64,000 nt of DNA from Bradyrhizobium sp. BTAi1 (GTDB lineage: Bacteria > Pseudomonadota > Alphaproteobacteria > Rhizobiales > Xanthobacteraceae), in NCBI RefSeq assembly GCF_000015165.1, contig NC_009485.1, positions 1,404,001 through 1,468,000 on the forward strand. The letters are read 5' to 3'. Below the pieces are notes generated by a model. The model had not been told where the DNA came from. It saw only the letters and a list, made by a program, of their open reading frames with translations, and did not search any database. Every line of letters begins with the position of its first letter. Position 1 is the stretch's first letter. This document shows positions 33,635-42,070 of this stretch, in pieces. A program made the position numbers and the translations under genes.

Positions 33635-34851
33635 CACCTCGCCCCAGCTACGCCCGACCGCTCCTGACCTGCGCCGCGCTCCTGTCAGTGCTCGTGTCAG
33701 TGCTCTTGGCCGCCGACGCCGCCTCGCATGCGCTGTTCGCCAAGTCCCCATTCGGCGCGCCGGCGGGCGAGCCACAGGTCGGCGGCATCGTCGGCTGGCT
33801 GCTGGCCAAGCAGTCGGAGTTCTATCGGCAGATGTCGGGAGCGATCCGCTCCGCCAAGCAAGACGGTTCGGCTGTGTGGTGGCTGCTGGCGATCTCGTTT
33901 GCCTACGGCATCTTTCATGCGGCCGGGCCCGGCCACGGCAAGGCGGTGATCGCGTCCTATCTCGTCGCCAATCAGGAGACGGCCAGGCGCGGCATCGTGC
34001 TCTCATTCGCCTCGGGCCTGATGCAGGCGCTGGTCGCTGTCGCGATCGTCGGGATCGGTGCTGTCCTGCTCAACGCCACTGCGGCTACCATGTGCAGCGC
34101 CGAGAAGGTGGTGGAGATCGCCAGCTACGGCCTGATCGCGCTGCTCGGCGCCCGTCTGGTCTGGGTCAAGGGCGCCGCGTTCCTGCGCACCTGGCAGCCG
34201 CCGGCCCCCGCGCTCGCGCTGGCCGGCGCACCCGCTGCTGCCGTGGCGCATGCCCATGACCATGGCCACGCGCACGATCATCAGCATCGCGCGCATCTTC
34301 ATGATCATCACGGGCATGATCATCATGGTCATGATCATCATGGTCATGATCATCATGGCCACGATCACCACGGGCATCATCATCACGATCATGCGCACGC
34401 GGTGGCGCAGGCTCATGTCCACCACCATCACGTCCATCACGATCACGTCCATGGCGACGATTGCGGCTGCGGTCATTCCCACGGGCCCGCGCCGAGCGAG
34501 CTCGCCGGCCCTGGCGGCTGGCAGCGCGGCTTCCAGGCGATCTTCGCCGCCGGCATCCGTCCCTGCTCGGGCGCGATCCTGGTGCTGGTCTTCGCCTTGG
34601 CGCAGGGCATGTTCTGGGCCGGCGTCGCCGCCACGATCCTGATGGGCATGGGCACGGCGGTGACGGTCGCGACCATCGCCGTGATCGCTGTCGCCGCCAA
34701 GGACGTCGCCCGCCGTCTCAGCGCCGGCCGCGAGGGCGGCGGCGCCCTGATCATGCGCGGCCTCGAATTCGGCGCCGCCGGCCTCGTCCTGCTGTTCGGC
34801 GCAGGCTTGTTGCTGGGTTACATGGCCGCGGAACGCGCCACCTGCTTCTGA
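33631..34851 (+). CDS. NicO-family nickel/cobalt transporter with long His-rich loop
   Basis: A 406-residue inner-membrane protein with about six spans. The conserved HAAGPGHGKAVIASYLVAN (about residues 93-111) is the metal-binding helix, and GIRPCSGAILVLVFALAQG is the second family signature. Between them is a cytoplasmic loop of about 80 residues dominated by His, Asp and Gly (roughly residues 207-285), ending GDDCGCGHSHG. It exports, or possibly imports, Ni2+ or Co2+ or another divalent metal. It is translated with DUF1007. Confidence 0.9.
   Translation: MTPRPSYARPLLTCAALLSVLVSVLLAADAASHALFAKSPFGAPAGEPQVGGIVGWLLAKQSEFYRQMSGAIRSAKQDGSAVWWLLAISFAYGIFHAAGPGHGKAVIASYLVANQETARRGIVLSFASGLMQALVAVAIVGIGAVLLNATAATMCSAEKVVEIASYGLIALLGARLVWVKGAAFLRTWQPPAPALALAGAPAAAVAHAHDHGHAHDHQHRAHLHDHHGHDHHGHDHHGHDHHGHDHHGHHHHDHAHAVAQAHVHHHHVHHDHVHGDDCGCGHSHGPAPSELAGPGGWQRGFQAIFAAGIRPCSGAILVLVFALAQGMFWAGVAATILMGMGTAVTVATIAVIAVAAKDVARRLSAGREGGGALIMRGLEFGAAGLVLLFGAGLLLGYMAAERATCF
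34300..34374 (+). repeat. Five 15-bp tandem repeats inside the NicO gene
   Basis: Five in-frame units of 15 bp (consensus CATGATCATCATGGT with one to four changes each) encode five copies of a His-Asp-His-His-Gly block in the metal-binding loop. In-frame copy-number change would lengthen or shorten the loop. Confidence 0.9.
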
Positions 34852-35280
34852 GCGGCGCGGGCTTCACAGCTCCGCTCTTGGTCCACACAATCGCCTCGGC
34901 GTACGGGATGCCCGGCCTGGGCGGGGCATGACAGCGGTGGAGGCGGTCCAGTTCGCGCTAAACCAATGGTGTCGTCCCGGGCAGGCCATGAGCGCGCGCT
35001 GGCGCGGTCGTGGCGCCGACCCGGGACCCATACGCCGCGGCGGGCGTGATGCGCGAACTGGTCGTTGCCCGCCTGCCTCAAGCCGCTTCTGTGGTTATGG
35101 GTCCCGGCTCAAGGCCGGGACGACAGCGGGGGGATGGCAAGGCAGCTGTCGATCCACAACATTTGGCAGCGTCAGCACACGAAACATCGCCACATCGTCA
35201 TTTGCGAGCGAAGCAATCCACGGCCGAGAGTGTTGCTCTCGATGCTTTGCGCACGGCACCGCGTCTGCGGCCAGCGCGCG
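34852..35280. other. Gene-free region filled by inverted repeats
   Basis: Between the NicO gene and the convergent AraC regulator. It holds a partial TACGGGATGCCCGGC-type element near 34909, a large inverted repeat at 34971-35124, and a half-copy of the CATTGCGAG family at 35196-35220 (CGTCATTTGCGAGCGAAGCAATCC). No coding frame is supported. Confidence 0.6.
34971..35124. repeat. Inverted repeat with GTCGTCCCGG ends
   Basis: Perfect 10-bp inverted termini (GTCGTCCCGG / CCGGGACGAC), with an inner GACCCGGGACCCATA at the left and TATGGGTCCCGG at the right. The 154-bp element could be two facing copies of the common TCCCGGCCTTGAGCCGGGACCC repeat. Confidence 0.7.
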
Positions 35281-36162
35281 CTACTTCAGCGGCAGGAACA
35301 GCTCCGCCACCGTCTCGTGCTCCGGCACCTCGGGGAAGAAGCTCAGTCGCTGGCAATAGATCGGGAAGTCACGGGCTTCCTCGCCGCTGGCCGGAAGCCA
35401 GTCGCGATACAGATAGAGCGCGGCGGGCTCGAGATTGTCGGTGTGGCCGACGACGCGCAGCACGGCGCAGCGTCCGCCGGGAATCTCGCCGGACCTGATC
35501 GGCTCGCCGTCCGCCGCGATCGGCTGGTCGGTCCCGACGCAAAGGTCCACGCTGTAGTCGGCGGGTGAGGCGGGGCGCCGCTCGGATCGCCAGACGTTGA
35601 AGGTCGGGTTGGTCTTTGGATGCAGGCCGGCGGCTTTCCGCCAGGCGATGAAGCGCTGGATCGTGGCGCCGAGCGTCGCCGGGTCGCCGCGATGCTCCAT
35701 GATCGCCACCGGCGTGGTCGGCACCTCGCGGATCGTCACGTCGTCGGAAGTGAAGGTCTTCTGCATGAGCTTGCTCCTCGCATCGTCGAGAGGCCCGAAG
35801 GCCGCAAGCCACGGCTCCCAGTCGGGTGCTCTCCGGAACGAAGACGGCGACTGCCCGAACCGTTGCCGAAAGGCGCGGGCGAAGGCATCCGGGGCATCGT
35901 AGCCGGCGTCCATCGCGATGTCGGTGACGCTCTGGTCATCGCCATAGGCGAGCCGGTAAGACGCACGCTTCATGCGGGCGAGCTGGACATAGCGATGCAC
36001 CGAGAGCCCGAACGTCGCCGTGAACTGCCGGTGGAAATGATATTTCGAATAGGCGGCGATGCTGCTCAGCCTCTCCAGGTCCAGATCGTCGTCGAGATGC
36101 CGGTCGATGTGATCCAGCACCCGCAGCATCCGGGCATGGTAGGACTGAAGCGCCGTCGTCAT
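35281..36162 (-). CDS. AraC family regulator with GyrI-like effector domain
   Basis: A 293-residue regulator. The N-terminal double HTH is seen as LDLERLSSIAAYSKYHFHRQFTATFGLSVHRYVQLARM and VTDIAMDAGYDAPDAFARAFRQRFGQSPSSFRR (residues about 28-108). From about residue 135 a GyrI/SoxS-regulator-type small-molecule domain follows (VTIREVPTTPVAIMEHRG ... CQRLSFFPEVPEHETVAELFLPLK). This is the Rob/RobA-like order with the HTH first. Target genes are not evident. Confidence 0.92.
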   Translation of the reverse strand: MTTALQSYHARMLRVLDHIDRHLDDDLDLERLSSIAAYSKYHFHRQFTATFGLSVHRYVQLARMKRASYRLAYGDDQSVTDIAMDAGYDAPDAFARAFRQRFGQSPSSFRRAPDWEPWLAAFGPLDDARSKLMQKTFTSDDVTIREVPTTPVAIMEHRGDPATLGATIQRFIAWRKAAGLHPKTNPTFNVWRSERRPASPADYSVDLCVGTDQPIAADGEPIRSGEIPGGRCAVLRVVGHTDNLEPAALYLYRDWLPASGEEARDFPIYCQRLSFFPEVPEHETVAELFLPLK

Positions 36163-36327
36163 CGTCTGGTCTCCGTGGCGACAGCACCCAAGCGCAGGCA
36201 GGCGGGGCGTGTCTCGACCGATCTTGCGATCTTGCCCAGGGGGCGGGACGACCGTGGTGCTTGTCGATCGTGCATCCGAAGCTCAGGACAATGACAGGCC
36301 AAGCAGCATCCACCATCGTCTTTGTGG

Positions 36328-36422
36328 GCGAAGCGAAGCAATCCAGAGTCGCGCACTTGGGCTCTGGATTGCTGCGCTCATCCCGTCGCGCTGCGCGCGA
36401 CGGGATGGCTCGCAATGACGGT
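36328..36422. repeat. CATTGCGAG-family repeat with a perfect 13-bp hairpin
   Basis: A copy of the GAAGCAATCCAGA ... TCTGGATTGCTGCGCT ... CTCGCAATGACG repeat. Its middle (36379-36407) is a perfect 13-bp stem CATCCCGTCGCGC / GCGCGACGGGATG with a 3-nt loop, inserted relative to the other copies. Confidence 0.75.
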
Positions 36423-36447
36423 GGCGGTGGATCGCGAGTATCGCCGC

Positions 36448-38502
36448 CTAGCTATGACTCTGCGGGCGTAGGGCGCGGCCGAGCGCCATCAGCGGGAAGT
36501 AGTGGCGGTACATGCCGTAGCGGAGCATGAAGGCGCGGGACAATTCCGGGCCCTGCATCAGCCGCTGCGACAGCGCGGGATCGTTCAGCTTGATGGTCTG
36601 GCCGACGCCGTAGCCCGGGAAACCGGTGCCGGTGAATTCCGGCTCGTCCCAGGTGCCGGCCGACTGGCGCTCGACCAGCCACATGCAGCCACGCTCGATC
36701 GCGTCCTTGTCCTGGGGGCGATTGGCGGCGAGCAGCGCCATCAGCGCCCAGGCGGTCTGCGAGGCCGTTGTGGTGCCGCGGCCGACCGCGCTGACATCCA
36801 TGTAGGAGGCGCAGCTCTCGCCCCAGCCGCCATCGGCCTGCTGATGGGCAACCAGCCAGTCGCAGGCGCGGCCGATATAGGGCTGGGTCATGTCCTCGCC
36901 GATCGCGGCCAGCGCCGGCAGCACCGCGCCGGTGCCGTAGACGTAATTGACGCCCCAGCGGCCGAACCACGGACCGCTCGGCTCCTGCTCACGGCGAATA
37001 TAGTCCAGCGCCTGCACCATCGACGGATGGTTGCGCGAGATGCCGAGCTTGCCGAACGCCTCGATGATGTGGGCGGTGACGTCGACCGAGGGCGGATCGA
37101 GCGCCTCGCCATAATCGCAGAACGGGATCTTGGTCAGGATCTTCTGGTTGTTGTCCTTGTCGAACGCGCCCCAGCCGCCGCCCTGGCTCTGCATGCCGAT
37201 CAGCCAGTCGACACCGAGCTGGATAGCCTCGTCGATCCCTTTGGCCTTCCATTTCGGATCGTGGCGCAGTGGCGCCAGCGCGATCAGCGCGACCGCGGTG
37301 TCGTCCGTGTCGGGATAGTAGTTGTTGGCGTATTCGAACGCCCAGCCGCCGGGCTTGACATGCGGCAGCTTCATCGACCAGTCGCCGGGCACGCGCACCT
37401 GCCGCTGCAGCACCCAGTCGACCGCCTTGTCGACGGCCTCGGGATAGTCGCCGAGCACGCCGGCATCGTCGAAGGCGAGCAAGGTCAGGATCGTGTCCCA
37501 GACCGGGCTGTTGGTGGCCTGGATGTAGGTGGCGTCACCGACATCGACGCGCCAGCCGGGATCGTTCAGCGCGTCGAGGCCCTTTGCGAGCACGGGATGA
37601 TTGAGCGGATAGCCTTCGGCATAGAGCGCCATCAGCCCGTAGATCCAGGGCGGCTGGATGCCGCCCCAGGCGCCGTCGAAATCCTGATGGCGGATCATCC
37701 ATTCCAGCACGCGGCTGGTGGCCGCCGGGCGGAACAGGCCGAGATTGAGACGGTTGCCGAGGTTCTGCAGCTTGTGCAGAACCTTGTCGGCGCCGCGGAA
37801 GAACCTGTCCCAGCCGCCGGCGCCGGCCTTGACCGGCAGTTCGTAGTCGAACGCCTTCCGTCCATGCGGAAACAGCGCATCGAGGCGGTTCTCCGGCGGC
37901 AGCGGCCGGCTCGGCCGCCGCGCCGACAGCACGGCGATCGGCATCAAGGTGGCGCGGGCCCATTGCGCGAAATTGTAGATCGAGAACGGAAACCAGAGCG
38001 GAAACCAGATCACCTCCGGCGGGATGTTCGGTGTCTTCTCCCACGGCCATTCGCCGATCAGTGCCAGCCAGTAGCGGGTGAAGACGCGGATGTTGCGCAG
38101 GCCGCCCTTGGCCTCGATCCATTCCCGCGCCCGGCGCACCGCCGGCTCGTCGTCGCGGAAGCCCAGCGAGCGGAGCGCGGCATAGGCCTCGACAGTCGCG
38201 TTGATGTCGCCATTGGGGGCGCCGAAATAGACCTGCCAGGCGCCGTCCGGGCGCTGGCTGTCGAGCAGCGACTGGCCCAGGCGCTTGCGCAGCGGATGGT
38301 CCTCGAGCCCCATGAACCACAGCGCGAGGCACCATTGCGCCTCCATGCAGGCATTGGACTCGGCGCGGCCGACCCAATGGCCGTCCGGCTTCTGGTTGGC
38401 GATCAGCCAATCCGCCGCCGCGCGCACCGTCGATTGCAGGGCAGTCTGATAATTTCCCGGGTCGCGCGTCGCACGCGCGGAGGCCGAGCTGGTCACAGTC
38501 AT
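36448..38502 (-). CDS. shc: Squalene-hopene cyclase
   Basis: A 684-residue monotopic membrane enzyme that cyclises squalene to hopene/diplopterol, the first committed step in hopanoid synthesis. The catalytic acid motif is D398-T-D-D401 (followed by TA), and several QW repeats are visible (QADGGWGES, QEPSGPWFGRWG, QDFDGAWGG, QRPDGAWQ). The length is typical. ATG 38502 is preferred to a GTG one codon earlier. The usual hopanoid biosynthesis neighbours (hpnC, hpnD, hpnE, hpnH) are not in this window, so the gene is either separate or a second copy. Confidence 0.95.
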   Translation of the reverse strand: MTVTSSASARATRDPGNYQTALQSTVRAAADWLIANQKPDGHWVGRAESNACMEAQWCLALWFMGLEDHPLRKRLGQSLLDSQRPDGAWQVYFGAPNGDINATVEAYAALRSLGFRDDEPAVRRAREWIEAKGGLRNIRVFTRYWLALIGEWPWEKTPNIPPEVIWFPLWFPFSIYNFAQWARATLMPIAVLSARRPSRPLPPENRLDALFPHGRKAFDYELPVKAGAGGWDRFFRGADKVLHKLQNLGNRLNLGLFRPAATSRVLEWMIRHQDFDGAWGGIQPPWIYGLMALYAEGYPLNHPVLAKGLDALNDPGWRVDVGDATYIQATNSPVWDTILTLLAFDDAGVLGDYPEAVDKAVDWVLQRQVRVPGDWSMKLPHVKPGGWAFEYANNYYPDTDDTAVALIALAPLRHDPKWKAKGIDEAIQLGVDWLIGMQSQGGGWGAFDKDNNQKILTKIPFCDYGEALDPPSVDVTAHIIEAFGKLGISRNHPSMVQALDYIRREQEPSGPWFGRWGVNYVYGTGAVLPALAAIGEDMTQPYIGRACDWLVAHQQADGGWGESCASYMDVSAVGRGTTTASQTAWALMALLAANRPQDKDAIERGCMWLVERQSAGTWDEPEFTGTGFPGYGVGQTIKLNDPALSQRLMQGPELSRAFMLRYGMYRHYFPLMALGRALRPQSHS

Positions 38503-38714
38503 CACAATCCCTCTGGCGGCCTCATAGCGCCGCGACAGCCGTCGAATTCACCCCGCCCTATAGGGAATTTCGCCGCCAAATCCAATCAACTGGCCGTAGC
38601 GGGCCGGATCAAAAAGGAAACAGACAGCGTACAGACAGAGGTCTTTGGCGGTCGTGGTTAGCATCCGGCCGGGCACGCGGATGTGACGCGTCGCACGCCC
38701 GGCGGCAGCTTCGC

Positions 38715-39122
38715 TCAAAGCGGCAGGACATGGCGGAGCAGGGGCAGGAAGAAGATCGCGACCGTGATCAAAAAGCCGATCGCCCACAGGATCGAGCGCA
38801 GCGAGGGACGGTTGCCGACATAGGTGAGCACATAGGCGGTCCGCACGATCAGGAACAGCACCGAGAGCTCGTTGATGAGGTTCTGCGGCGCGCCGCGGAA
38901 CTCGGCCAGCAGCACGGCGGCGGCAAAGAACGGGAACGCCTCGATGCCGTTCTGATGGGCGCCCAGCGCCCGCTCGCGGATGCCGCCGGCATAAAACGCG
39001 GGATCACGGGGGCGCGCATTATCGTAGCGCCCGGCGCCGTCGACGCTGATCCACTTCACTGGCGCGATCGTTAACAGGTACAGCATTACGCTGGCGAAAA
39101 TGCACAATTCTGCAATCGTCAT
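38715..39122 (-). CDS. MAPEG family membrane protein
   Basis: A 135-residue four-span membrane protein. N-terminal residues PVKWISVDGAGRYDNARPRDP, then RALGAHQNGIEAFPFFAAAVLLAE (the conserved ExxxxFPFF helix) and YVLTYVGNRPSLRSILW mark the MAPEG superfamily (glutathione transferase-like or peroxidase-like). Activity is unknown. ATG 39122 has a good SD (TGGAGGAG). It is divergent from hemH. Confidence 0.9.
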   Translation of the reverse strand: MTIAELCIFASVMLYLLTIAPVKWISVDGAGRYDNARPRDPAFYAGGIRERALGAHQNGIEAFPFFAAAVLLAEFRGAPQNLINELSVLFLIVRTAYVLTYVGNRPSLRSILWAIGFLITVAIFFLPLLRHVLPL

Positions 39123-39217
39123 GGCTCCTCCAGCCCGATGACATCGGTGAAATGGCCCTGATCTTGACAATGTCGAAACAAGCCGCCAAGCCACGCCCTT
39201 CACCAGTCACGGGCATC

Positions 39218-40273
39218 ATGACCGCCGCCATTTCCTTCGACAATGCCAGGTCTCCTGACAATGCCCTGCCGTTGCCGGCAGCGAGCACCGCGCGCGTCGG
39301 CGTGCTGCTGGTCAATCTCGGGACGCCCGACACGGCCGATGCCGCCGGCGTCCGCGTCTATCTCAAGGAATTCCTGTCCGATCGGCGCGTGATCGAGGAC
39401 CAGGGCCTGCTGTGGAAGATCATCCTCAACGGCATCATCCTCAACGTCCGGCCGCGCAAGAAGGCCAAGGACTACCAGTCGATCTGGAACACCGAGAAGA
39501 ACGAATCGCCGCTGAAGACCATCACCCGCGCACAGAGCGAGAAGCTGTCCGCCGCGCTCGCTGATCGCAGCCATGTGATCGTCGACTGGGCGATGCGCTA
39601 CGGCAATCCCTCGATCAAGGCCGGCGTCGATGGTCTGATGGCCAAGGGCTGCGACCGCATCCTGGTGGTGCCGCTGTATCCGCAATATTCGGCTGCGACC
39701 TCCGCGACCGTGTGCGATGAGGCGTTCCGCGTGCTGACCGAGCTGCGCGCCCAGCCGACGCTGCGGGTGACGCCGCCTTATTACAACGACGATTTCTACA
39801 TCGAGGCGCTCGCCGTCTCGATCGAGGAGCATCTCAAGACCCTGTCCTACAAGCCCGAGCTGATCGTGGCCTCGTTCCACGGCATGCCCAAGGAATATGT
39901 CGACAAGGGCGATCCCTATCGCGAGCAGTGCGTCGCCACCACCGAGCTGCTGCGCAAGCGGCTCGGCATGGACGACACCAAGCTGCTCCTGACCTTCCAG
40001 TCGCGCTTCGGCTTCTCGGAGTGGCTGCAGCCCTACACCGACAAGACCATCGAGAAGCTCGCCAAGGACGGCGTCAAGCGCATCGCAGTGGTGATGCCGG
40101 GCTTCGCCGCCGATTGTCTCGAAACCCTGGAGGAAATCTCCGGCGAGAATTGTGAGATCTTTAAGCATAATGGCGGCGAGGAATTCTCCGCCGTGCCCTG
40201 CCTGAACGACAGCGCCCCCGGCATGGAGGTGCTGCGGCAGCTCGTCCTGCGCGAGTTGCAGGGCTGGCTCTGA
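39218..40273 (+). CDS. hemH: Ferrochelatase
   Basis: A 351-residue enzyme that inserts Fe2+ into protoporphyrin IX, the last step of haem synthesis. The N terminus has VGVLLVNLGTPDTADAAGVRVYLKEFLSDRRV; VIVDWAMRYGNPSIKAGVDGL and VPLYPQYSA follow, and VASFHGMPKEYVDKGDPY carries the catalytic His. FQSRFGFSEWLQPYTDKTI and the closing VVMPGFAADCLETLEEI are also family signatures. The frame is open from 39152 (and ATG 39170), but those starts leave only 30-48 bp to the divergent MAPEG gene and cover a perfect TTGACA at 39164-39169, so ATG 39218 is preferred. Confidence 0.95.
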   Translation: MTAAISFDNARSPDNALPLPAASTARVGVLLVNLGTPDTADAAGVRVYLKEFLSDRRVIEDQGLLWKIILNGIILNVRPRKKAKDYQSIWNTEKNESPLKTITRAQSEKLSAALADRSHVIVDWAMRYGNPSIKAGVDGLMAKGCDRILVVPLYPQYSAATSATVCDEAFRVLTELRAQPTLRVTPPYYNDDFYIEALAVSIEEHLKTLSYKPELIVASFHGMPKEYVDKGDPYREQCVATTELLRKRLGMDDTKLLLTFQSRFGFSEWLQPYTDKTIEKLAKDGVKRIAVVMPGFAADCLETLEEISGENCEIFKHNGGEEFSAVPCLNDSAPGMEVLRQLVLRELQGWL

Positions 40274-40463
40274 GCCAGCCATGGTCTTGTTGGCCTGCTA
40301 GGTCAGCTTGCAGGTCGGCGCAAGATGAATGCGCGCCGCCGCCACGAAAATAAGTTCCTGAACCGCGCCCATCGGACCCCCGACAAAATCGTGTAGCAAT
40401 CCCCAGATTGTGATTGCTGCAGAGGCTGGTGAGGAGACGACCGTCTCCTTCCTTGGAGGATCC

Positions 40464-41468
40464 ATGAGCGGTTTCGACATTTTCGCCATAGCGCTGGTGC
40501 TGCTGGCCATCTTCACTCTCTATTCCGGCGTGAAGACCGTGCCGCAGGGGTTCGACTGGACCGTCGAGCGGTTCGGCAAATACACCCGCACCCTGTCGCC
40601 GGGCCTCAACATCATCGTGCCCTATTTTGATCGCATCGGGCGCAAGATCAACATGATGGAGCAGGTGATCGACATCCCGGAGCAGGAGGTCATCACCAAG
40701 GACAATGCCACGGTGACGGTCGACGGCGTCGCCTTCTACCAGGTGTTCGACGCGGCGAAAGCGAGCTACGAGGTCGCCAACCTCAACCAGGCCATCATCA
40801 CGCTGACCATGACCAACATCCGCTCGGTGATGGGCTCGATGGATCTCGACCAGGTGCTGTCGCATCGCGACGAGATCAATGAGCGGCTGCTGCGCGTCGT
40901 CGACGCCGCGGTGTCGCCGTGGGGGCTCAAGGTCAACCGCATCGAGATCAAGGACATCGTGCCGCCGGCCGATCTCGTCGAGGCGATGGGCCGGCAGATG
41001 AAGGCCGAGCGCGTCAAGCGCGCCGACATCCTGCAGGCCGAGGGCCAGCGTCAGTCCGAGATCCTGCGCGCGGAAGGTGCCAAGCAGAGCCAGATCCTGC
41101 AGGCGGAAGGCCGCCGCCAGTCGGCGTTCCTCGACGCCGAGGCGCGCGAGCGCGCGGCACAGGCCGAGGCCAAGGCGACGCAGATGGTGTCGGAAGCGAT
41201 CTCGAAAGGCGACGTCGCCGCGCTGAACTACTTCATCGCCGACAAATACATCAAGGCGTTCGGCCAGCTCGCCGACTCGCCGAACCAGAAGGTGATCATG
41301 CTGCCGCTCGAGGCGACGGGCATGCTGGCCTCGCTCGCCGGCATCGGCGAGATCGCCAAGGCGACGTTCGGCGAGAGTGCGGCCTCGGCCGTGGCCGCGC
41401 GCCGCAGCGGCGGCTCGGTGCCGTCGGCCGGCACGCCGCCGAAGCCGCCGGTCCCGCCGCAGGCCTGA
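40464..41468 (+). CDS. SPFH/Band 7 membrane protein (QmcA-like)
   Basis: A 334-residue protein. One N-terminal span (about 5-22) anchors a Band 7/SPFH domain ([33 protein letters not shown] ... [19 protein letters not shown]), and a long coiled-coil follows (about 180-240, with repeated AEGxRQS units). A Pro-rich tail ends the protein. Such proteins oligomerise and form stomatin-like microdomains that regulate membrane proteases. A strong SD (TTGGAGGA) supports ATG 40464. It forms an operon with the NfeD-like gene 14 bp downstream. Confidence 0.93.
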   Translation: MSGFDIFAIALVLLAIFTLYSGVKTVPQGFDWTVERFGKYTRTLSPGLNIIVPYFDRIGRKINMMEQVIDIPEQEVITKDNATVTVDGVAFYQVFDAAKASYEVANLNQAIITLTMTNIRSVMGSMDLDQVLSHRDEINERLLRVVDAAVSPWGLKVNRIEIKDIVPPADLVEAMGRQMKAERVKRADILQAEGQRQSEILRAEGAKQSQILQAEGRRQSAFLDAEARERAAQAEAKATQMVSEAISKGDVAALNYFIADKYIKAFGQLADSPNQKVIMLPLEATGMLASLAGIGEIAKATFGESAASAVAARRSGGSVPSAGTPPKPPVPPQA

Positions 41469-41482
41469 CGCAGGAGGTCACC

Positions 41483-41929
41483 ATGAGCGACATGTTCGTC
41501 ACGCTCGGCACCTGGAACTGGCTGATCTTCGGCATCATCCTGATGGCGCTGGAGCTGCTGGCGCCGGGCGTCTTCCTGTTCTGGCTCGGGCTCGCCGCGC
41601 TCCTGGTCGGCCTGCTGTCGTTCGCCTTTGCGCCGGGATGGCAGCTGCAGATCCTGATGTTCGCGCTGTTCGCCATCGCCGCCGTGCCGCTATGGCGGCG
41701 GCTGGCGCGAACCGGTGCCGCGGCGGCCAGCGACAATCCCTATCTGAACCGCCGCTCCGCTGCGCTGGTCGGGCGCGAGTTCACCTTGGAGAAGCCGATC
41801 ATCGACGGCAACGGCACCGTCCGCATCGACGACACGGTGTGGCGCGTCGCCGGCCCCGACGCGCCGGCTGGCAGCCGCGTCCGCATCGTGCAGGCCGACG
41901 GCGCGCATCTGACGGTGACGGCGGCGTAG
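41483..41929 (+). CDS. NfeD-like membrane protein
   Basis: A 148-residue protein with about three N-terminal membrane spans (NWLIFGIILMALELLAPGVFLFWLGLAALLVGLL...) and a C-terminal OB-fold domain (EFTLEKPIIDGNGTVRIDDTVWRVAGPDAPAGSRVRIVQADGAHLTVTAA). This is the short NfeD/YbbK partner type that couples to SPFH proteins. The SD GGAGG lies 6 bases upstream. It is cotranscribed with the SPFH gene. Confidence 0.92.
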   Translation: MSDMFVTLGTWNWLIFGIILMALELLAPGVFLFWLGLAALLVGLLSFAFAPGWQLQILMFALFAIAAVPLWRRLARTGAAAASDNPYLNRRSAALVGREFTLEKPIIDGNGTVRIDDTVWRVAGPDAPAGSRVRIVQADGAHLTVTAA

Positions 41930-41971
41930 TGCTGCGGGCGACGACGGATGTTTAAGCCCGCAGTCTCACCG

Positions 41972-42053
41972 CGTCATTGCGAGCGCAGCGACGCAATCCA
42001 GAGGCGCACGCGCAGCCCTGGATGGCTTCGTCGCTTCGCTTCTCGCAATGACG
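41972..42053. repeat. CATTGCGAG-family inverted repeat
   Basis: CGTCATTGCGAGCGCAGC ... TCGCAATGACG ends with internal ATCCAG / CTGGAT pair, 82 bp, between convergent NfeD and outer-membrane genes. Confidence 0.8.
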
Positions 42054-42070
42054 GGGGGAGAGCAGGGGGA

